64,000 nt of DNA, from positions 161,365-225,364 of the forward strand of contig NZ_FMZC01000007.1 in the NCBI RefSeq assembly GCF_900102625.1, read 5' to 3'. The first letter of the stretch is position 1. Each line of letters starts with the position of its first letter. Under the pieces are notes generated by a model, which had not been told where the DNA came from, did no database searches, and saw only the letters and a program-made list of their open reading frames with translations. This stretch comes from Paracidovorax valerianellae. GTDB lineage: Bacteria > Pseudomonadota > Gammaproteobacteria > Burkholderiales > Burkholderiaceae_C. The position numbers and the translations under genes are program-made. Below are positions 25,201-34,220 of the stretch, one piece after another.

Positions 25201-26334
25201 TCAGGGGCTGACGAACGACTGAAGAAAGGACAGGGTCTCCTGGCGTGTCGTCTTCAAGGCTTTCGATGCTTCGATGGACCCCAGACCCTGCGACGCCCAG
25301 GCGTTGGGCGAGAAGCCGGGCACGTAGAAGCTCAACACCCATTTCAGATCGCTGAAATCCATATGACCGGCATCTTGCACCGTGACGCTTCGGTGGGGAC
25401 CGCTCGCAAGCCGCAACACCGCATCGACGGTCGGGTCCGCTGTGTGGTTGGACGCAAGCAGGAACATGACCGGCTTGTGCCACCGACCCGCAGTGCCGCC
25501 ATAAACGGTTCCGTCGACGTCCAAGCCTGCCATTACGCGTTCATCGGACCGTGCCGTCTGAATAGCGGCTGCGCCGCCGATGGAATGTCCAATGATTCCG
25601 ATGCGTGCAAGGTTCAGGTGGCTACCCAGCATGCCGGTGTTCGGGCCCTGCAACCAGTCGAGCACATAGCGTTGATCCGCCACAAGCGTGGCTACCGCAT
25701 CATCCAGGAATTCTTCCATCGGCTGCCCGGCGGCCGCGCCGGCCAGTGCCTCCACCACTTGCCCGTTGTCCAGGGAAGTCGCCCCTGAAATGTAGGGATG
25801 GTCGATGGCAACAACGACCATGCCCTGGCTGGCCAGGTCTTCCAAGAGGGTCGAATAGAGTTCGACGACCATGCCATACCCAGGCGAAAAAATGACCACC
25901 GGATAACTGCTGCCCGCCTGCAGTGCGGCTGCCGACCCGGCGTTGGTCACAACGTTGGGCGCAGTGGCGGGGATAGACATTTGCGCCTTCACCAAGGGAG
26001 CGATGGTTGGATCCAGATAGTGGGCTCGCAGGCCACCAGCGGCTGGGTTCGTGGGGTACCAAACCTTGACACTCAGTTCGCGCCGGCGGGTTTTATCAGG
26101 AACGTTTTTTTCCGCGCGGGAGCTGTCCACCAAACGGAATCCAAGCTTGCCGATGCATCGTTCACCGGTGGGTGCAGGCAGCACAAGAGCATTTGGCGAA
26201 CCGGGTGGCAACTGGCATCGAACAGCGTAGGTTTCCGGGGGCGGCGCCGTGCCGACGGCGGCGTCGGAGCCACCGCCGCATCCACTCACAAGAAGCAAAG
26301 CGATGCCGCAGGCGGCCCAGCTGAAACGGGCCAT
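25201..26334 (-). CDS. PAF-acetylhydrolase-like alpha/beta hydrolase lipoprotein
   Basis: 377 residues from the ATG at 26334, which begins a clean lipoprotein signal (MARFSWAACGIALLLVSGC); an ATG at 26379 adds a basic leader. The domain matches the PAF acetylhydrolase isoform II pattern: YPVVIFSPGYGMVVELYSTL (oxyanion side), LASQGMVVVAIDHPY, nucleophile Ser in GIIGHSIGGAAA, the Asp near LDVDGTVYGG and His in DAGHMDFSD. It is an esterase of unknown substrate, anchored outside the inner membrane. It diverges from a QseBC-type system across a strong inverted repeat. Confidence 0.85.
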   Translation of the reverse strand: MARFSWAACGIALLLVSGCGGGSDAAVGTAPPPETYAVRCQLPPGSPNALVLPAPTGERCIGKLGFRLVDSSRAEKNVPDKTRRRELSVKVWYPTNPAAGGLRAHYLDPTIAPLVKAQMSIPATAPNVVTNAGSAAALQAGSSYPVVIFSPGYGMVVELYSTLLEDLASQGMVVVAIDHPYISGATSLDNGQVVEALAGAAAGQPMEEFLDDAVATLVADQRYVLDWLQGPNTGMLGSHLNLARIGIIGHSIGGAAAIQTARSDERVMAGLDVDGTVYGGTAGRWHKPVMFLLASNHTADPTVDAVLRLASGPHRSVTVQDAGHMDFSDLKWVLSFYVPGFSPNAWASQGLGSIEASKALKTTRQETLSFLQSFVSP

Positions 26335-26419
26335 CGGCGCAGAGGTGCAGCGAGACTGTCGGGGGAGGTCAGGTTTCATCGTGATGTACGGGAGCAGTTG
26401 ACCGCACCGATTGTTGGGC

Positions 26420-26450
26420 CGCCAACCTTGGGCTTAGCCAAAGGTTGGCG
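26420..26450. promoter_or_regulatory. Perfect 10-bp inverted repeat in a divergent promoter
   Basis: CGCCAACCTT and AAGGTTGGCG, separated by 11 bases, between the hydrolase and the response regulator genes. Either an operator for the adjacent regulator or a leader hairpin. Confidence 0.55.
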
Positions 26451-26494
26451 TGATCCCGACAGCCCTTGGCTGGGTCGCTGACACAATTCAGGAC

Positions 26495-27151
26495 ATGCAC
26501 GTATTACTGATCGAAGACGATCTGGACCTGGGTCCCGCCTTGCAGAAATCGCTCAAGCTGGAAGGTATCAGCAGCGTATGGCGCAGGCGTGCCGAAGACG
26601 CGGCGCGCACGCTGACGGATGAGGGCTTCGATTGCGTACTGCTGGATTTGTCGCTGCCCGACGGGGACGGCCTGGACCTCGTCACCCGATGGCGGCGCCA
26701 AACGGAGCAGGTCCCCATCATCATCATTACTGCTCGAGGCACGTTACCGGATCGTTTGGCGGGGCTCGACAGCGGTGCAGACGACTTCATCGTGAAACCT
26801 TTTGCCCTGGAGGAACTGGCATCACGCCTGCGCGCCGTCGTGCGGCGTTCCGCCCGGCAGGCCAGCGATGTCTGGACGATCGGAGACCTGGAGATCGAAC
26901 CCCGCGGGCACTGCGCGCGGCTGCGCGGCGAAACCCTGGTCTTGTCGCCGCGTGAATTTCAGTTGCTGCTGGAACTGGCGCGTGAGCCCAGTGCCGTTGT
27001 AGTGAAAGGCAAACTGGCTCAGCGCCTGGAGCCCCTGGGGGAGCCGTTGGACTTCAGCCTGGTCGAGGTGCACGTGTCCAATCTGCGGCGCAAGGTCGGT
27101 GCCGAGCGCATCAAGACCGTTCGGGGCGTCGGCTACATGCTCTTGCCGTGA
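26495..27151 (+). CDS. OmpR-family response regulator (QseB-like)
   Basis: 218 residues from the ATG at 26495 (MHVLLIEDDLDLGPALQKSL). Receiver with phospho-acceptor Asp in CVLLDLSLPDGDG, Thr/Ala in ITARG and Lys in DDFIVKPF. The C-terminal winged helix has LVLSPREFQLLLELA, VEVHVSNLRRKVG and IKTVRGVGYML. It is translationally coupled to the kinase by GTGA overlap. Confidence 0.95.
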   Translation: MHVLLIEDDLDLGPALQKSLKLEGISSVWRRRAEDAARTLTDEGFDCVLLDLSLPDGDGLDLVTRWRRQTEQVPIIIITARGTLPDRLAGLDSGADDFIVKPFALEELASRLRAVVRRSARQASDVWTIGDLEIEPRGHCARLRGETLVLSPREFQLLLELAREPSAVVVKGKLAQRLEPLGEPLDFSLVEVHVSNLRRKVGAERIKTVRGVGYMLLP

Positions 27152-28539
27152 AGACCCTGTTGCGCCCGACACTGGTCCGCCGCATCGTGTCCGCGTTATT
27201 GATTGCATTCGTGCTGGCGTGGTGCGCCGTGGCCGCCCACACCTACCTGGGTTTTCGCGCCCGATTGCAGAGCAATACCGGCTTGCAGCAAGCGGGCCGT
27301 GGCTTGTCGAACGCACTCGCCGACATTCGCCGCGACGATCTTGCGGCCAGCGCGGTGCAGATCACGGCCCAGCAGTTGAACGCAACACGCCGTCACGGCG
27401 GTCAACTCCCAGGCGACTTGCTGTTCCAGCTGCGATCTGCGCAAGGGCGCGTGCTGTTCACATCGCCGGAGATCGCCGACGCGAGCTTGCGCGGCAAGTC
27501 CGATCACGTCGTTGATATCAGCCTGAATGGCCAGGCATATTGGCTGTTCGCCAGCCACCCCGGCCCTTGGCAACTGTGGATGGCCGAACCGCAAGTCAGC
27601 ACGCAATGGGTGCTGCGGTGGGTTTTTGATTCACTGGCGCTGCCGTTCCTGGTGGCCTTTCCCTTTGCGCTCATTCCCGTGTGGGTGGCTGCGGCACGCG
27701 GCCTCGGGCCCTTGCGCAGTCTGGGCAGAGCCATCGCGCAGCGACGGACGGGGGACCTGTCCCCGCTGGGTTTTGCACCGCGTTATGCCGAACTGGCACC
27801 GCTGGTGACTGCGCTGGACGCCATGCTTTTGCAACTGCGCGGCACAGTGGCCCGCGAACGTTCGTTCGTGCATGACGCAGCCCACGAGCTGAGAACACCG
27901 CTCGCCGTCATCAGCGCCCAGGCCCATGTGATGTCCCGCACGGTCGATCCGCACGAGCGCGAGCAGGCCACCTTGAATCTGCAGCAGGCTGTTGCCCGCG
28001 GGTCGCACCTGGTGCAGCAACTGTTGGAATTGGCGACGCTGGACGGAGCGGCCAATGCGCCGGCGCAGTTTGTCGATGTCGCGGATCTGACCCGCCAACA
28101 CCTGGCGCAAGCCATGAGTCATGCAACAGGCCAGAACGTGGAACTCATCCTGGAAGCCCCTGACAGCCTGACACTGGCCCTACCCGTCAATCTGTACGAG
28201 TCGGTGTTGCGCAACCTTCTGGACAACGCGGTGAAGTACGCGGGCGGCGCTGGCGAGGTCACGCTGACCCTCGTCTTGCTTGACGGCGCGCTGCAGCTGA
28301 CCGTTGCCGACCGCGGACCCGGCATCCCCGCAAACGAGCATGCCCTCGTGTTCGAGCGCTTTTACCGGGGCACGGACGCGCCAGCGTCGGGCACGGGATT
28401 GGGTTTGGCCATCGTCCGCCAGGCGTGCCTTCGCGTCGGCGGCAGCATCGCACTGCACGACCGCCGCGGAGGCGGTTGCGCGTTTGTGGCCACGATGCCT
28501 GCGACCGTTCCGGCAGGGGCCGTCCAGAGTGGCTGGTAG
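27148..28539 (+). CDS. QseC-like sensor histidine kinase
   Basis: 463 residues, GTG start overlapping the regulator stop. N-terminal helix (IVSALLIAFVLAWCAVAA), periplasmic sensor to about 155, second helix (SLALPFLVAFPFALIPVWV), HAMP-like linker, phospho-acceptor His in VHDAAHELRTPLAV, then N box NLLDNAVKYA, G1 DRGPGIP and G2 GTGLGLAIVR. It should control the divergent hydrolase or envelope genes; no ligand can be inferred from the sequence. Confidence 0.95.
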   Translation: MKTLLRPTLVRRIVSALLIAFVLAWCAVAAHTYLGFRARLQSNTGLQQAGRGLSNALADIRRDDLAASAVQITAQQLNATRRHGGQLPGDLLFQLRSAQGRVLFTSPEIADASLRGKSDHVVDISLNGQAYWLFASHPGPWQLWMAEPQVSTQWVLRWVFDSLALPFLVAFPFALIPVWVAAARGLGPLRSLGRAIAQRRTGDLSPLGFAPRYAELAPLVTALDAMLLQLRGTVARERSFVHDAAHELRTPLAVISAQAHVMSRTVDPHEREQATLNLQQAVARGSHLVQQLLELATLDGAANAPAQFVDVADLTRQHLAQAMSHATGQNVELILEAPDSLTLALPVNLYESVLRNLLDNAVKYAGGAGEVTLTLVLLDGALQLTVADRGPGIPANEHALVFERFYRGTDAPASGTGLGLAIVRQACLRVGGSIALHDRRGGGCAFVATMPATVPAGAVQSGW

Positions 28540-28650
28540 CTCACTGCATCGCTCTTCAGGACGGCAGGTCGTGATGCATCGCGACAGTGGCGCGGTCGTT
28601 GAACTCACGATCTTGTAGATGCGCTCTCTGTCAGGACTAGACTGAACCGC

Positions 28651-29184
28651 ATGAGCCTCCTTGAGAACATGACATCGACCAAAGCGCGCGCTGTGCCCAT
28701 GCCCGGCAACAGCGTGCTGGCGCCGCTTTACCCGCGCGCAAACCTGTTGGATGCCTTTGCCATTCAGTTGCCGGCGCAGGCAAGCGATGATCTTGAAGTG
28801 CTGGCACGCATCGCGCTCGAGCATCCCGCTTGGTGGATTCGCGCGCTCACGCATGTTCGCGATGTGGCGATGGCCACAGTGGGCGTTAAATCGTCTCAAG
28901 CCGTCGGCCTTGCCGGAGCGGCGCATGGGCCGGTCATCGGCTACTTGCCGCTGCTGACGAAGAGCGCGACGGAGTTAGTCCTGGGCGCGGATGACCGGCA
29001 TCTCGACTTCCGCGTCACCGTTCAACTCCGCGCCGACGCGGCGAATGGTCGCGAGTTGCTGGTGGGTACGGTGGTGCATTGCCATAACAGACTGGGACGC
29101 GTCTATCTCGCGACGATTGCGCCGTTTCACCGCGTGATCTTGCGGGCGAACCTGGAACGGGCCGTGAGAGAAATGAGGGCATGA
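28651..29184 (+). CDS. DUF2867 family protein
   Basis: 177 residues, no signal peptide. It matches the DUF2867 pattern of an acidic/aromatic N-terminal helix (HPAWWIRALTHVRDV), GADDRHLDFRVTVQL, then GTVVHCHNRLGRVYLATIAP with the C-terminal FHRVILRANLERA. In other proteins the domain sits behind NAD(P)-binding domains and resembles START-like ligand binding. Role unknown. Base composition is lower in GC than its neighbours, so recent transfer is possible. Confidence 0.75.
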   Translation: MSLLENMTSTKARAVPMPGNSVLAPLYPRANLLDAFAIQLPAQASDDLEVLARIALEHPAWWIRALTHVRDVAMATVGVKSSQAVGLAGAAHGPVIGYLPLLTKSATELVLGADDRHLDFRVTVQLRADAANGRELLVGTVVHCHNRLGRVYLATIAPFHRVILRANLERAVREMRA

Positions 29185-29277
29185 GCATGCATAGGCGATG
29201 CGACCGGCATGCCGAAGTCAGCCCCGGACTTCTTCTGCTTTAAGACGTCGAGGATAGCCACCGGCCAGCGTACGATT

Positions 29278-29341
29278 TGAATAAAAACAGCCTCCAGCGC
29301 ATATTCCCCTAGGGCAGTGCGCTACAAAATATATAGCACCC
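29278..29341 (-). repeat. Dispersed palindromic repeat, copy 3 (at the ttuD 3' end)
   Basis: On the minus strand it begins GTGCTATATATTTTGTAGC and continues GCACTGCCCTAGGGG...ATGCGCTGGAGGCTG, then TTTTTATTCAA. It supplies the last residues and the stop codon of ttuD. The rest of 29185-29277 holds no gene. Confidence 0.75.
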
Positions 29342-30698
29342 TGAAATCATTCACATTGGTGTGCGTGGGCCCGGTCATCACCAGATCGCCCAGCGCCGAG
29401 AAGAAACCGTAGGCGTCGTTGCGGTCGAGGTGGCGGGCGACGGACAGGTCGGCGCGGCGGGCTCGCTCCAGCGTGTCGGGCGTGACGATCGCGCCGGCGT
29501 TGTCCTCCACCCCGTCGATGCCGTCGGTGTCGGCCGCCAGCGCCCACACGCCGGGCTGGCCCTGTAGCGCCTGGGCCAGGCCCAGGCAGAACTCCCCGGC
29601 GCGGCCGCCGCGCCCGCGTGCTGTGCCGTCGGTCTGCGGGCGCACGGTCACGGTGGTTTCGCCGCCCGACAGGATGACGCAGGGCCGTGCAAACGGCTGG
29701 CCGCGCTGCGCCACCGAACGCGCCAGGGCGGCGTGCACGCGGCCGACCTCGCGCGACTCCCCCTCCATCTCGTCGGAGAGGATGTACGCCGCCACACCGG
29801 CCGCACGGGCGGCCGCCGCGGCGGCTTCCAGCGACTGCAGCGGCGTGGCGATCAGGCGCACGGCGTGGCCGGTGAACGCGGCGTCGCCGGGCTTCGGCGT
29901 TTCCAGCGCGCAGGCCTGCAGCGCCGCGCGCACGGGCGCGGGAATGTCGATGCGGTAGCGCGCCAGGATGTCGAGCGCTTCGGCGCAGGTCGTGCCGTCG
30001 GGCACGGTGGGGCCGCTGGCGATCACGGCCGGGTCGTCGCCCGGCACGTCGCTGATGGCCAGGGTGACCACGCGGGCTGGCGCGCACGCTGCGGCCAGCC
30101 GGCCGCCTTTTATGCGCGACAGGTGCTTGCGCACGCAGTTCATCTCGGCAATGCCGGCGCCGCTTTCCAGCAGTGCGCGGTGGATGCGCTGCTTTTCAGC
30201 GAGCGTCAGCCCTTCGGCCGGCAAGGTGAGCAACGCGGAGCCGCCGCCCGAGATCAGGCACAGCACCAGGTCGTCAGCCGTGAGCCCTTGCGTGAGCGCC
30301 AGCATGCGCTCGGCCGCCACCATGCCGGCGGCGTCGGGCACCGGGTGCGCGGCCTCGACCATCTCGATGCGCTGCGGAAGCCCCGGCGGCCGCTCGGGCA
30401 CATGGCCGTATCGCGTGACGACCAGGCCCGACAGGGGGGCATCGGCCGGCCACAGCGCCTCCAGCGCATGGACCATCGAGCCGCCGGCCTTGCCGGCGCC
30501 CAGCACCAGCGTGCGCCCGCGCGGCGGGGACGGCAGGTGTGCCGCCAGGCCGTGCACCGGCAGGGCGGCATGCACGGCCACGTCGTACAGATGGCGCAGG
30601 AACTTCGCAGGGTCGCTGGGGGACGGTGCCGTCGAAAGCGATGGCGCCACGGGCGACGCCTGGAAAGCAGCGGCAGATGGAGATGGGTGGGCGGTCAT
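29322..30698 (-). CDS. ttuD: Glycerate 2-kinase / hydroxypyruvate reductase family (MOFRL)
   Basis: 458 residues from the ATG at 30698. It is the DUF4147-MOFRL family: VLGAGKAGGSMVHALE and LVVTRYGH in the N-terminal part, LCLISGGGSALLTLPAEGL, and C-terminal MOFRL elements LSGGETTVTV, GRAGEFCLGLAQAL and DTDGIDG. Members phosphorylate glycerate at C2; older annotations call them hydroxypyruvate reductase. In this locus it would move glyoxylate-derived glycerate from purine breakdown into glycolysis. The normal C-terminus after NVNDFR is replaced by the repeat-encoded VLYIL. It diverges from a GntR gene with a shared operator. Confidence 0.9.
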   Translation of the reverse strand: MTAHPSPSAAAFQASPVAPSLSTAPSPSDPAKFLRHLYDVAVHAALPVHGLAAHLPSPPRGRTLVLGAGKAGGSMVHALEALWPADAPLSGLVVTRYGHVPERPPGLPQRIEMVEAAHPVPDAAGMVAAERMLALTQGLTADDLVLCLISGGGSALLTLPAEGLTLAEKQRIHRALLESGAGIAEMNCVRKHLSRIKGGRLAAACAPARVVTLAISDVPGDDPAVIASGPTVPDGTTCAEALDILARYRIDIPAPVRAALQACALETPKPGDAAFTGHAVRLIATPLQSLEAAAAAARAAGVAAYILSDEMEGESREVGRVHAALARSVAQRGQPFARPCVILSGGETTVTVRPQTDGTARGRGGRAGEFCLGLAQALQGQPGVWALAADTDGIDGVEDNAGAIVTPDTLERARRADLSVARHLDRNDAYGFFSALGDLVMTGPTHTNVNDFRVLYIL

Positions 30699-30743
30699 CC
30701 GAAGATTCTGGCCGAACGCGGCGAGCCACTTCGTCCACCAAAA

Positions 30744-30753
30744 CTGTATACAC
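30744..30753. promoter_or_regulatory. Candidate GntR operator (CTGTATACAC)
   Basis: Centre of the 84-base gap between divergent ttuD and the GntR gene, 30 bases before the GntR start. Shares the octamer TGTATRCA with 18549, 35881 and 43996. Confidence 0.6.
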
Positions 30754-30782
30754 ATTGGCAGGCCACCGCTATCATGCGGCCG

Positions 30783-31448
30783 ATGGAAATATCGACCACC
30801 AGCGCGATCGTCAGCCACCTGACCCGGGCCATCGTCGATCACCGCCTGCTGCCGGGCGCCAAGCTGGCGGAGCAGAAGCTGGCCGACCATTTCGGCGTCT
30901 CGCGCACGCTGGTGCGGCAGGCGCTGTTTCAGCTGTCGCAAAAGCGGCTGGTGCGCCTGGCCCCCGCGCGCGGCGCCTTCGTGGCCGCGCCTTCCGCCGA
31001 CGAGGCACGCCAGGTGTTCGCCGTGCGCCGCATGCTGGAGGCCGAGATGACCCGCGCCTTCGTGCGCGAAGTGACGCCCGCCCGCATCCGCGCGCTGCGC
31101 GAGCACGTGGCGCGCGAGAAGGCCGCCGTGGACGAGGCCGACGTGCAGGGTCGCACCGAACTGCTGGGCGACTTCCACGTGCGCATGGCCGAGCTGATGG
31201 ACAACCAGGTCCTGGCGCAGATGCTGGGCGAGCTGATCTCGCGCTGTGCGCTGATCACGCTCATGTACCAGAGCGCCGACGAGGCCGCGCATTCGCACGA
31301 CGAGCACGCCGAGATCGTGAAAGCCCTGGCCGCGCGCGACGAAGAGCGCGCCGTGCGCCTGATGGACGCACACCTGCTGCACGTGCAGGCCAGCCTGGCG
31401 TTCGACCGCAAGCTGCCCCCCAACGACATCTCCATGGCTCTTTCCTGA
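30783..31448 (+). CDS. FadR-type GntR regulator, probable purine catabolism regulator
   Basis: 221 residues from the ATG at 30783 (an in-frame ATG lies at 30774). N-terminal winged helix: KLAEQKLADHFGVSRTLVRQ, recognition helix, then LAPARGAFVA. C-terminal FCD domain is all-helical with likely metal/ligand residues in DFHVRMAEL and HDEHAEIVKAL. It is 7 bases before puuE, so co-transcribed with the allantoin genes, and has TGTATACA in its own promoter: the best candidate for the regulator of the TGTATRCA sites. Confidence 0.92.
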   Translation: MEISTTSAIVSHLTRAIVDHRLLPGAKLAEQKLADHFGVSRTLVRQALFQLSQKRLVRLAPARGAFVAAPSADEARQVFAVRRMLEAEMTRAFVREVTPARIRALREHVAREKAAVDEADVQGRTELLGDFHVRMAELMDNQVLAQMLGELISRCALITLMYQSADEAAHSHDEHAEIVKALAARDEERAVRLMDAHLLHVQASLAFDRKLPPNDISMALS

Positions 31449-31455
31449 GGACCCG

Positions 31456-32439
31456 ATGACCGCCGCCCCCATCTACGACGCCACCCTGCCCTACCCGCGC
31501 GACCTCGTGGGCTATGGCCGCAATCCGCCGCATGCGCGCTGGCCGGGCCATGCCCGCATCGCCGTGCAGTTCGTGCTGAACTACGAAGAGGGCGGCGAAA
31601 ACGCCGTGCTGCATGGCGATGCGGGCAGCGAGCAGTTCCTGTCGGAAATGTTCAACCCCGCCAGCTATCCCGAACGGCACATCAGCATGGAAGGCATCTA
31701 CGAATACGGCTCGCGGGCCGGCGTATGGCGCCTGTTGCGCGAGTTTGAAAAACGCGGCCTGCCGCTCACCGTGTTCGGCGTGGCGACGGCATTGCAGCGC
31801 CATCCGGACGTGACGGCCGCCTTCATGGAACTGGGCCACGAGATCGCCTGCCACGGGCTCAAGTGGATCCACTACCAGAACGTGCCCGAGGCGGTGGAGC
31901 GCGCCCACATGGCCGAGGCCATGGACATCCTGCAGGCACTGACCGGCGAGCGGCACGGCACGCCCGGCGCGATCCACGGCGCAGGCTGGTACACGGGCCG
32001 CGACAGCCCCAACACGCGCCGCCTGGTGGCCGATTACGGCGGCTTCGCCTACGACAGCGACTACTACGGCGACGACCTGCCCTTCTGGATGAAGGTCGCC
32101 AAGACCGACGGCAGCACGGCCCGGCAGCTCATCGTGCCGTACACGCTCGATTGCAACGACATGCGCTTTGCGCTGCCGCAGGGCTATTCGCACGCCGATC
32201 CGTTCTTTCAATACATGAAGGACACGTTCGACGCGCTGTATGCCGAGGGCGACCCGGCCGGCGACGACCGCCCCAAGATGATGAGCATCGGCATGCACTG
32301 CCGGCTGCTCGGCCGTCCCGGCCGCATCACCGCGCTGCAGCGCTTTCTCGACCATGTGCAGCGGCACGACCACGTCTGGGTGTGCCGCCGCATCGACATC
32401 GCACGCCACTGGGCCGAGGCCCATCCCTGTCCGGAGTGA
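31456..32439 (+). CDS. puuE: Allantoinase, polysaccharide-deacetylase fold
   Basis: 327 residues. It has the PuuE pattern: YPRDLVGYGRNPPHARWPG, VLNYEEGGENAVLHGD, MFNPASYPERHISMEGIYEY, and metal-site-like HEIACHGLKWI and RPKMMSIGMHCRLLGRPGR. It opens allantoin to allantoate in the cytoplasm and is unrelated to the metal-dependent amidohydrolase allantoinase AllB. Followed after 5 bases by the uraD fusion gene. Confidence 0.95.
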   Translation: MTAAPIYDATLPYPRDLVGYGRNPPHARWPGHARIAVQFVLNYEEGGENAVLHGDAGSEQFLSEMFNPASYPERHISMEGIYEYGSRAGVWRLLREFEKRGLPLTVFGVATALQRHPDVTAAFMELGHEIACHGLKWIHYQNVPEAVERAHMAEAMDILQALTGERHGTPGAIHGAGWYTGRDSPNTRRLVADYGGFAYDSDYYGDDLPFWMKVAKTDGSTARQLIVPYTLDCNDMRFALPQGYSHADPFFQYMKDTFDALYAEGDPAGDDRPKMMSIGMHCRLLGRPGRITALQRFLDHVQRHDHVWVCRRIDIARHWAEAHPCPE

Positions 32440-32444
32440 ACGCC

Positions 32445-34220
32445 ATGCCCCTCACCCTCGAACAACTCAACGCCGCCGACGCGCCAGAGGCTGCGCGCCT
32501 GCTGGACGGCCTTTACGAGCATTCGCCATGGATCGCCGAGCAGGCGCTGGCCGCGCGGCCGTTCCGCTCGCTGGCGCAGTTCAAGCACGCCATGGTGCGC
32601 GTGCTGGCCCAGGCGCCGCGCGATGCGCAACTGGCCCTGGTGCGCGCCCACCCCGAGCTGGCGGGCAAGGCCATGGTGGCCAACGCCCTCACCGCCGAAT
32701 CGGCGCGCGAGCAGAACAAGGCCGGCCTCACGCAATGCACGCCCGAGGAATTCGCGCGCATTCAGCAGCTCAACGCCGACTACAACGCGCGCTTCGGCTT
32801 TCCGTTCATCCTGGCGGTGCGCGGCCCGCGCGGCACGGGGCTGGCGAAGCAGGACATCATCGACACCTTCGCGCGCAGGCTCTCCAACCCGCCCGACTTC
32901 GAACTGGCCGAGGCACTGCGCAACATCCACCGCATCGCCGAGATCCGCCTGAACGATCTGTTCGGTGTGGAGCCCACGCTGGGCAACGGCGTGTGGGACT
33001 GGCAGGAAACCCTGGCGCAGCACAGCGACCCGGGCTTTGCCGAAAAGGGCCAGCTCACCGTCACCTACCTCACCGATGCGCACCGCGCCTGCGCGCAACG
33101 CATCAGCCACTGGATGCGCGAGTGCGGCTTCGACGAAGTCGCCATCGATGCGGTGGGCAACGTGGTGGGCCGCTACCACGGCGCCACGCCGGATGCCCGC
33201 CTGCTCATGACCGGCAGCCATTACGACACGGTGCGCAACGGCGGCAAATACGACGGGCGCCTGGGCATCTTCGTGCCCATGGCCTGCGTGCGCGAACTGC
33301 ACCGCCGCGGCCAGCGCCTGCCCTTCGGCATCGAAGTGGTGGGCTTTTCGGAAGAGGAAGGGCAACGCTACAAGGCCACCTTTTTGGGCTCGGGCGCGCT
33401 CATCGGCGACTTCAACCCGGCCTGGCTCGACCAGAAGGACGCCGACGGCGTGACCCTGCGCGAAGCCATGCAGCACGCCGGCCTGTGCATCGACGACATT
33501 CCGAAACTGCAGCGCGACCCGGCCCGCTACCTCGGCTTCGTCGAGGTGCACATCGAACAGGGGCCGGTGCTGAACGAGCTGGACCTGCCCCTGGGCGTGG
33601 TCACCTCGATCAACGGCAGCGTGCGCTTCGTGGGCGAAATGCACGGCATGGCCAGCCATGCCGGCACCACGCCCATGGACCGCCGCCGCGACGCGGCTGC
33701 CGCAGTGGCTGAACTCATCCTGGCCGTGGAGGCCCGTGCCGCGCGCGACGGCGATTCGGTCGGCACGGTGGGCCTGCTGAACGTGCCCGGGGGCTCCATC
33801 AACGTGGTGCCCGGGCGCTGCCAGTTCAGCCTGGACCTGCGCGCGCCCACCGATGCGCAGCGCGACGCGCTGGTGGCCGACGTGCTGGCCGCCCTGCAAT
33901 CCATCGCCGCGCGCCGCGGCCTGCACTACACGCTGGAAGAAACCATGCGTGCCGCCGCCGCGCCCAGCGCGCCGGCCTGGCAGCAGCGCTGGGAGCGCGC
34001 CGTGGACGCGCTGGGCGTGCCGGTGTACCGCATGCCCAGCGGCGCCGGCCACGACGCGATGAAACTGCACGAAATCATGCCGCAGGCCATGCTCTTCGTG
34101 CGCGGGCTGAACAGCGGCATCAGCCACAACCCTCTTGAAAGCACGACCAGCGACGACATGCAGCTCGCCGTCGATGCCTTCTCCCATCTTCTGAACCAAC
34201 TGGCCACCGAAACCCCATGA
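32445..34220 (+). CDS. Fusion: OHCU decarboxylase (UraD) + allantoate amidohydrolase (M20)
   Basis: 591 residues. Residues 1-~170 are UraD: SPWIAEQALAARPFRSLAQF, the catalytic His region VRAHPELAGKAM, FPFILAVRG, HRIAEIRLNDLFG. Residues ~185-591 are a Zn-dependent M20/M28-type amidohydrolase of the AllC/HyuC kind: TGSHYDTVRNGGKYDGRLG, EEEGQRYKATFLGSGAL, GFVEVHIEQGPVL, ASHAGTTPMDRRRDAAA and SGAGHDAMKLHEI. One chain would perform OHCU to S-allantoin and allantoate to ureidoglycolate, the steps on either side of PuuE. The stop overlaps the next start by ATGA. Confidence 0.92.
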   Translation: MPLTLEQLNAADAPEAARLLDGLYEHSPWIAEQALAARPFRSLAQFKHAMVRVLAQAPRDAQLALVRAHPELAGKAMVANALTAESAREQNKAGLTQCTPEEFARIQQLNADYNARFGFPFILAVRGPRGTGLAKQDIIDTFARRLSNPPDFELAEALRNIHRIAEIRLNDLFGVEPTLGNGVWDWQETLAQHSDPGFAEKGQLTVTYLTDAHRACAQRISHWMRECGFDEVAIDAVGNVVGRYHGATPDARLLMTGSHYDTVRNGGKYDGRLGIFVPMACVRELHRRGQRLPFGIEVVGFSEEEGQRYKATFLGSGALIGDFNPAWLDQKDADGVTLREAMQHAGLCIDDIPKLQRDPARYLGFVEVHIEQGPVLNELDLPLGVVTSINGSVRFVGEMHGMASHAGTTPMDRRRDAAAAVAELILAVEARAARDGDSVGTVGLLNVPGGSINVVPGRCQFSLDLRAPTDAQRDALVADVLAALQSIAARRGLHYTLEETMRAAAAPSAPAWQQRWERAVDALGVPVYRMPSGAGHDAMKLHEIMPQAMLFVRGLNSGISHNPLESTTSDDMQLAVDAFSHLLNQLATETP

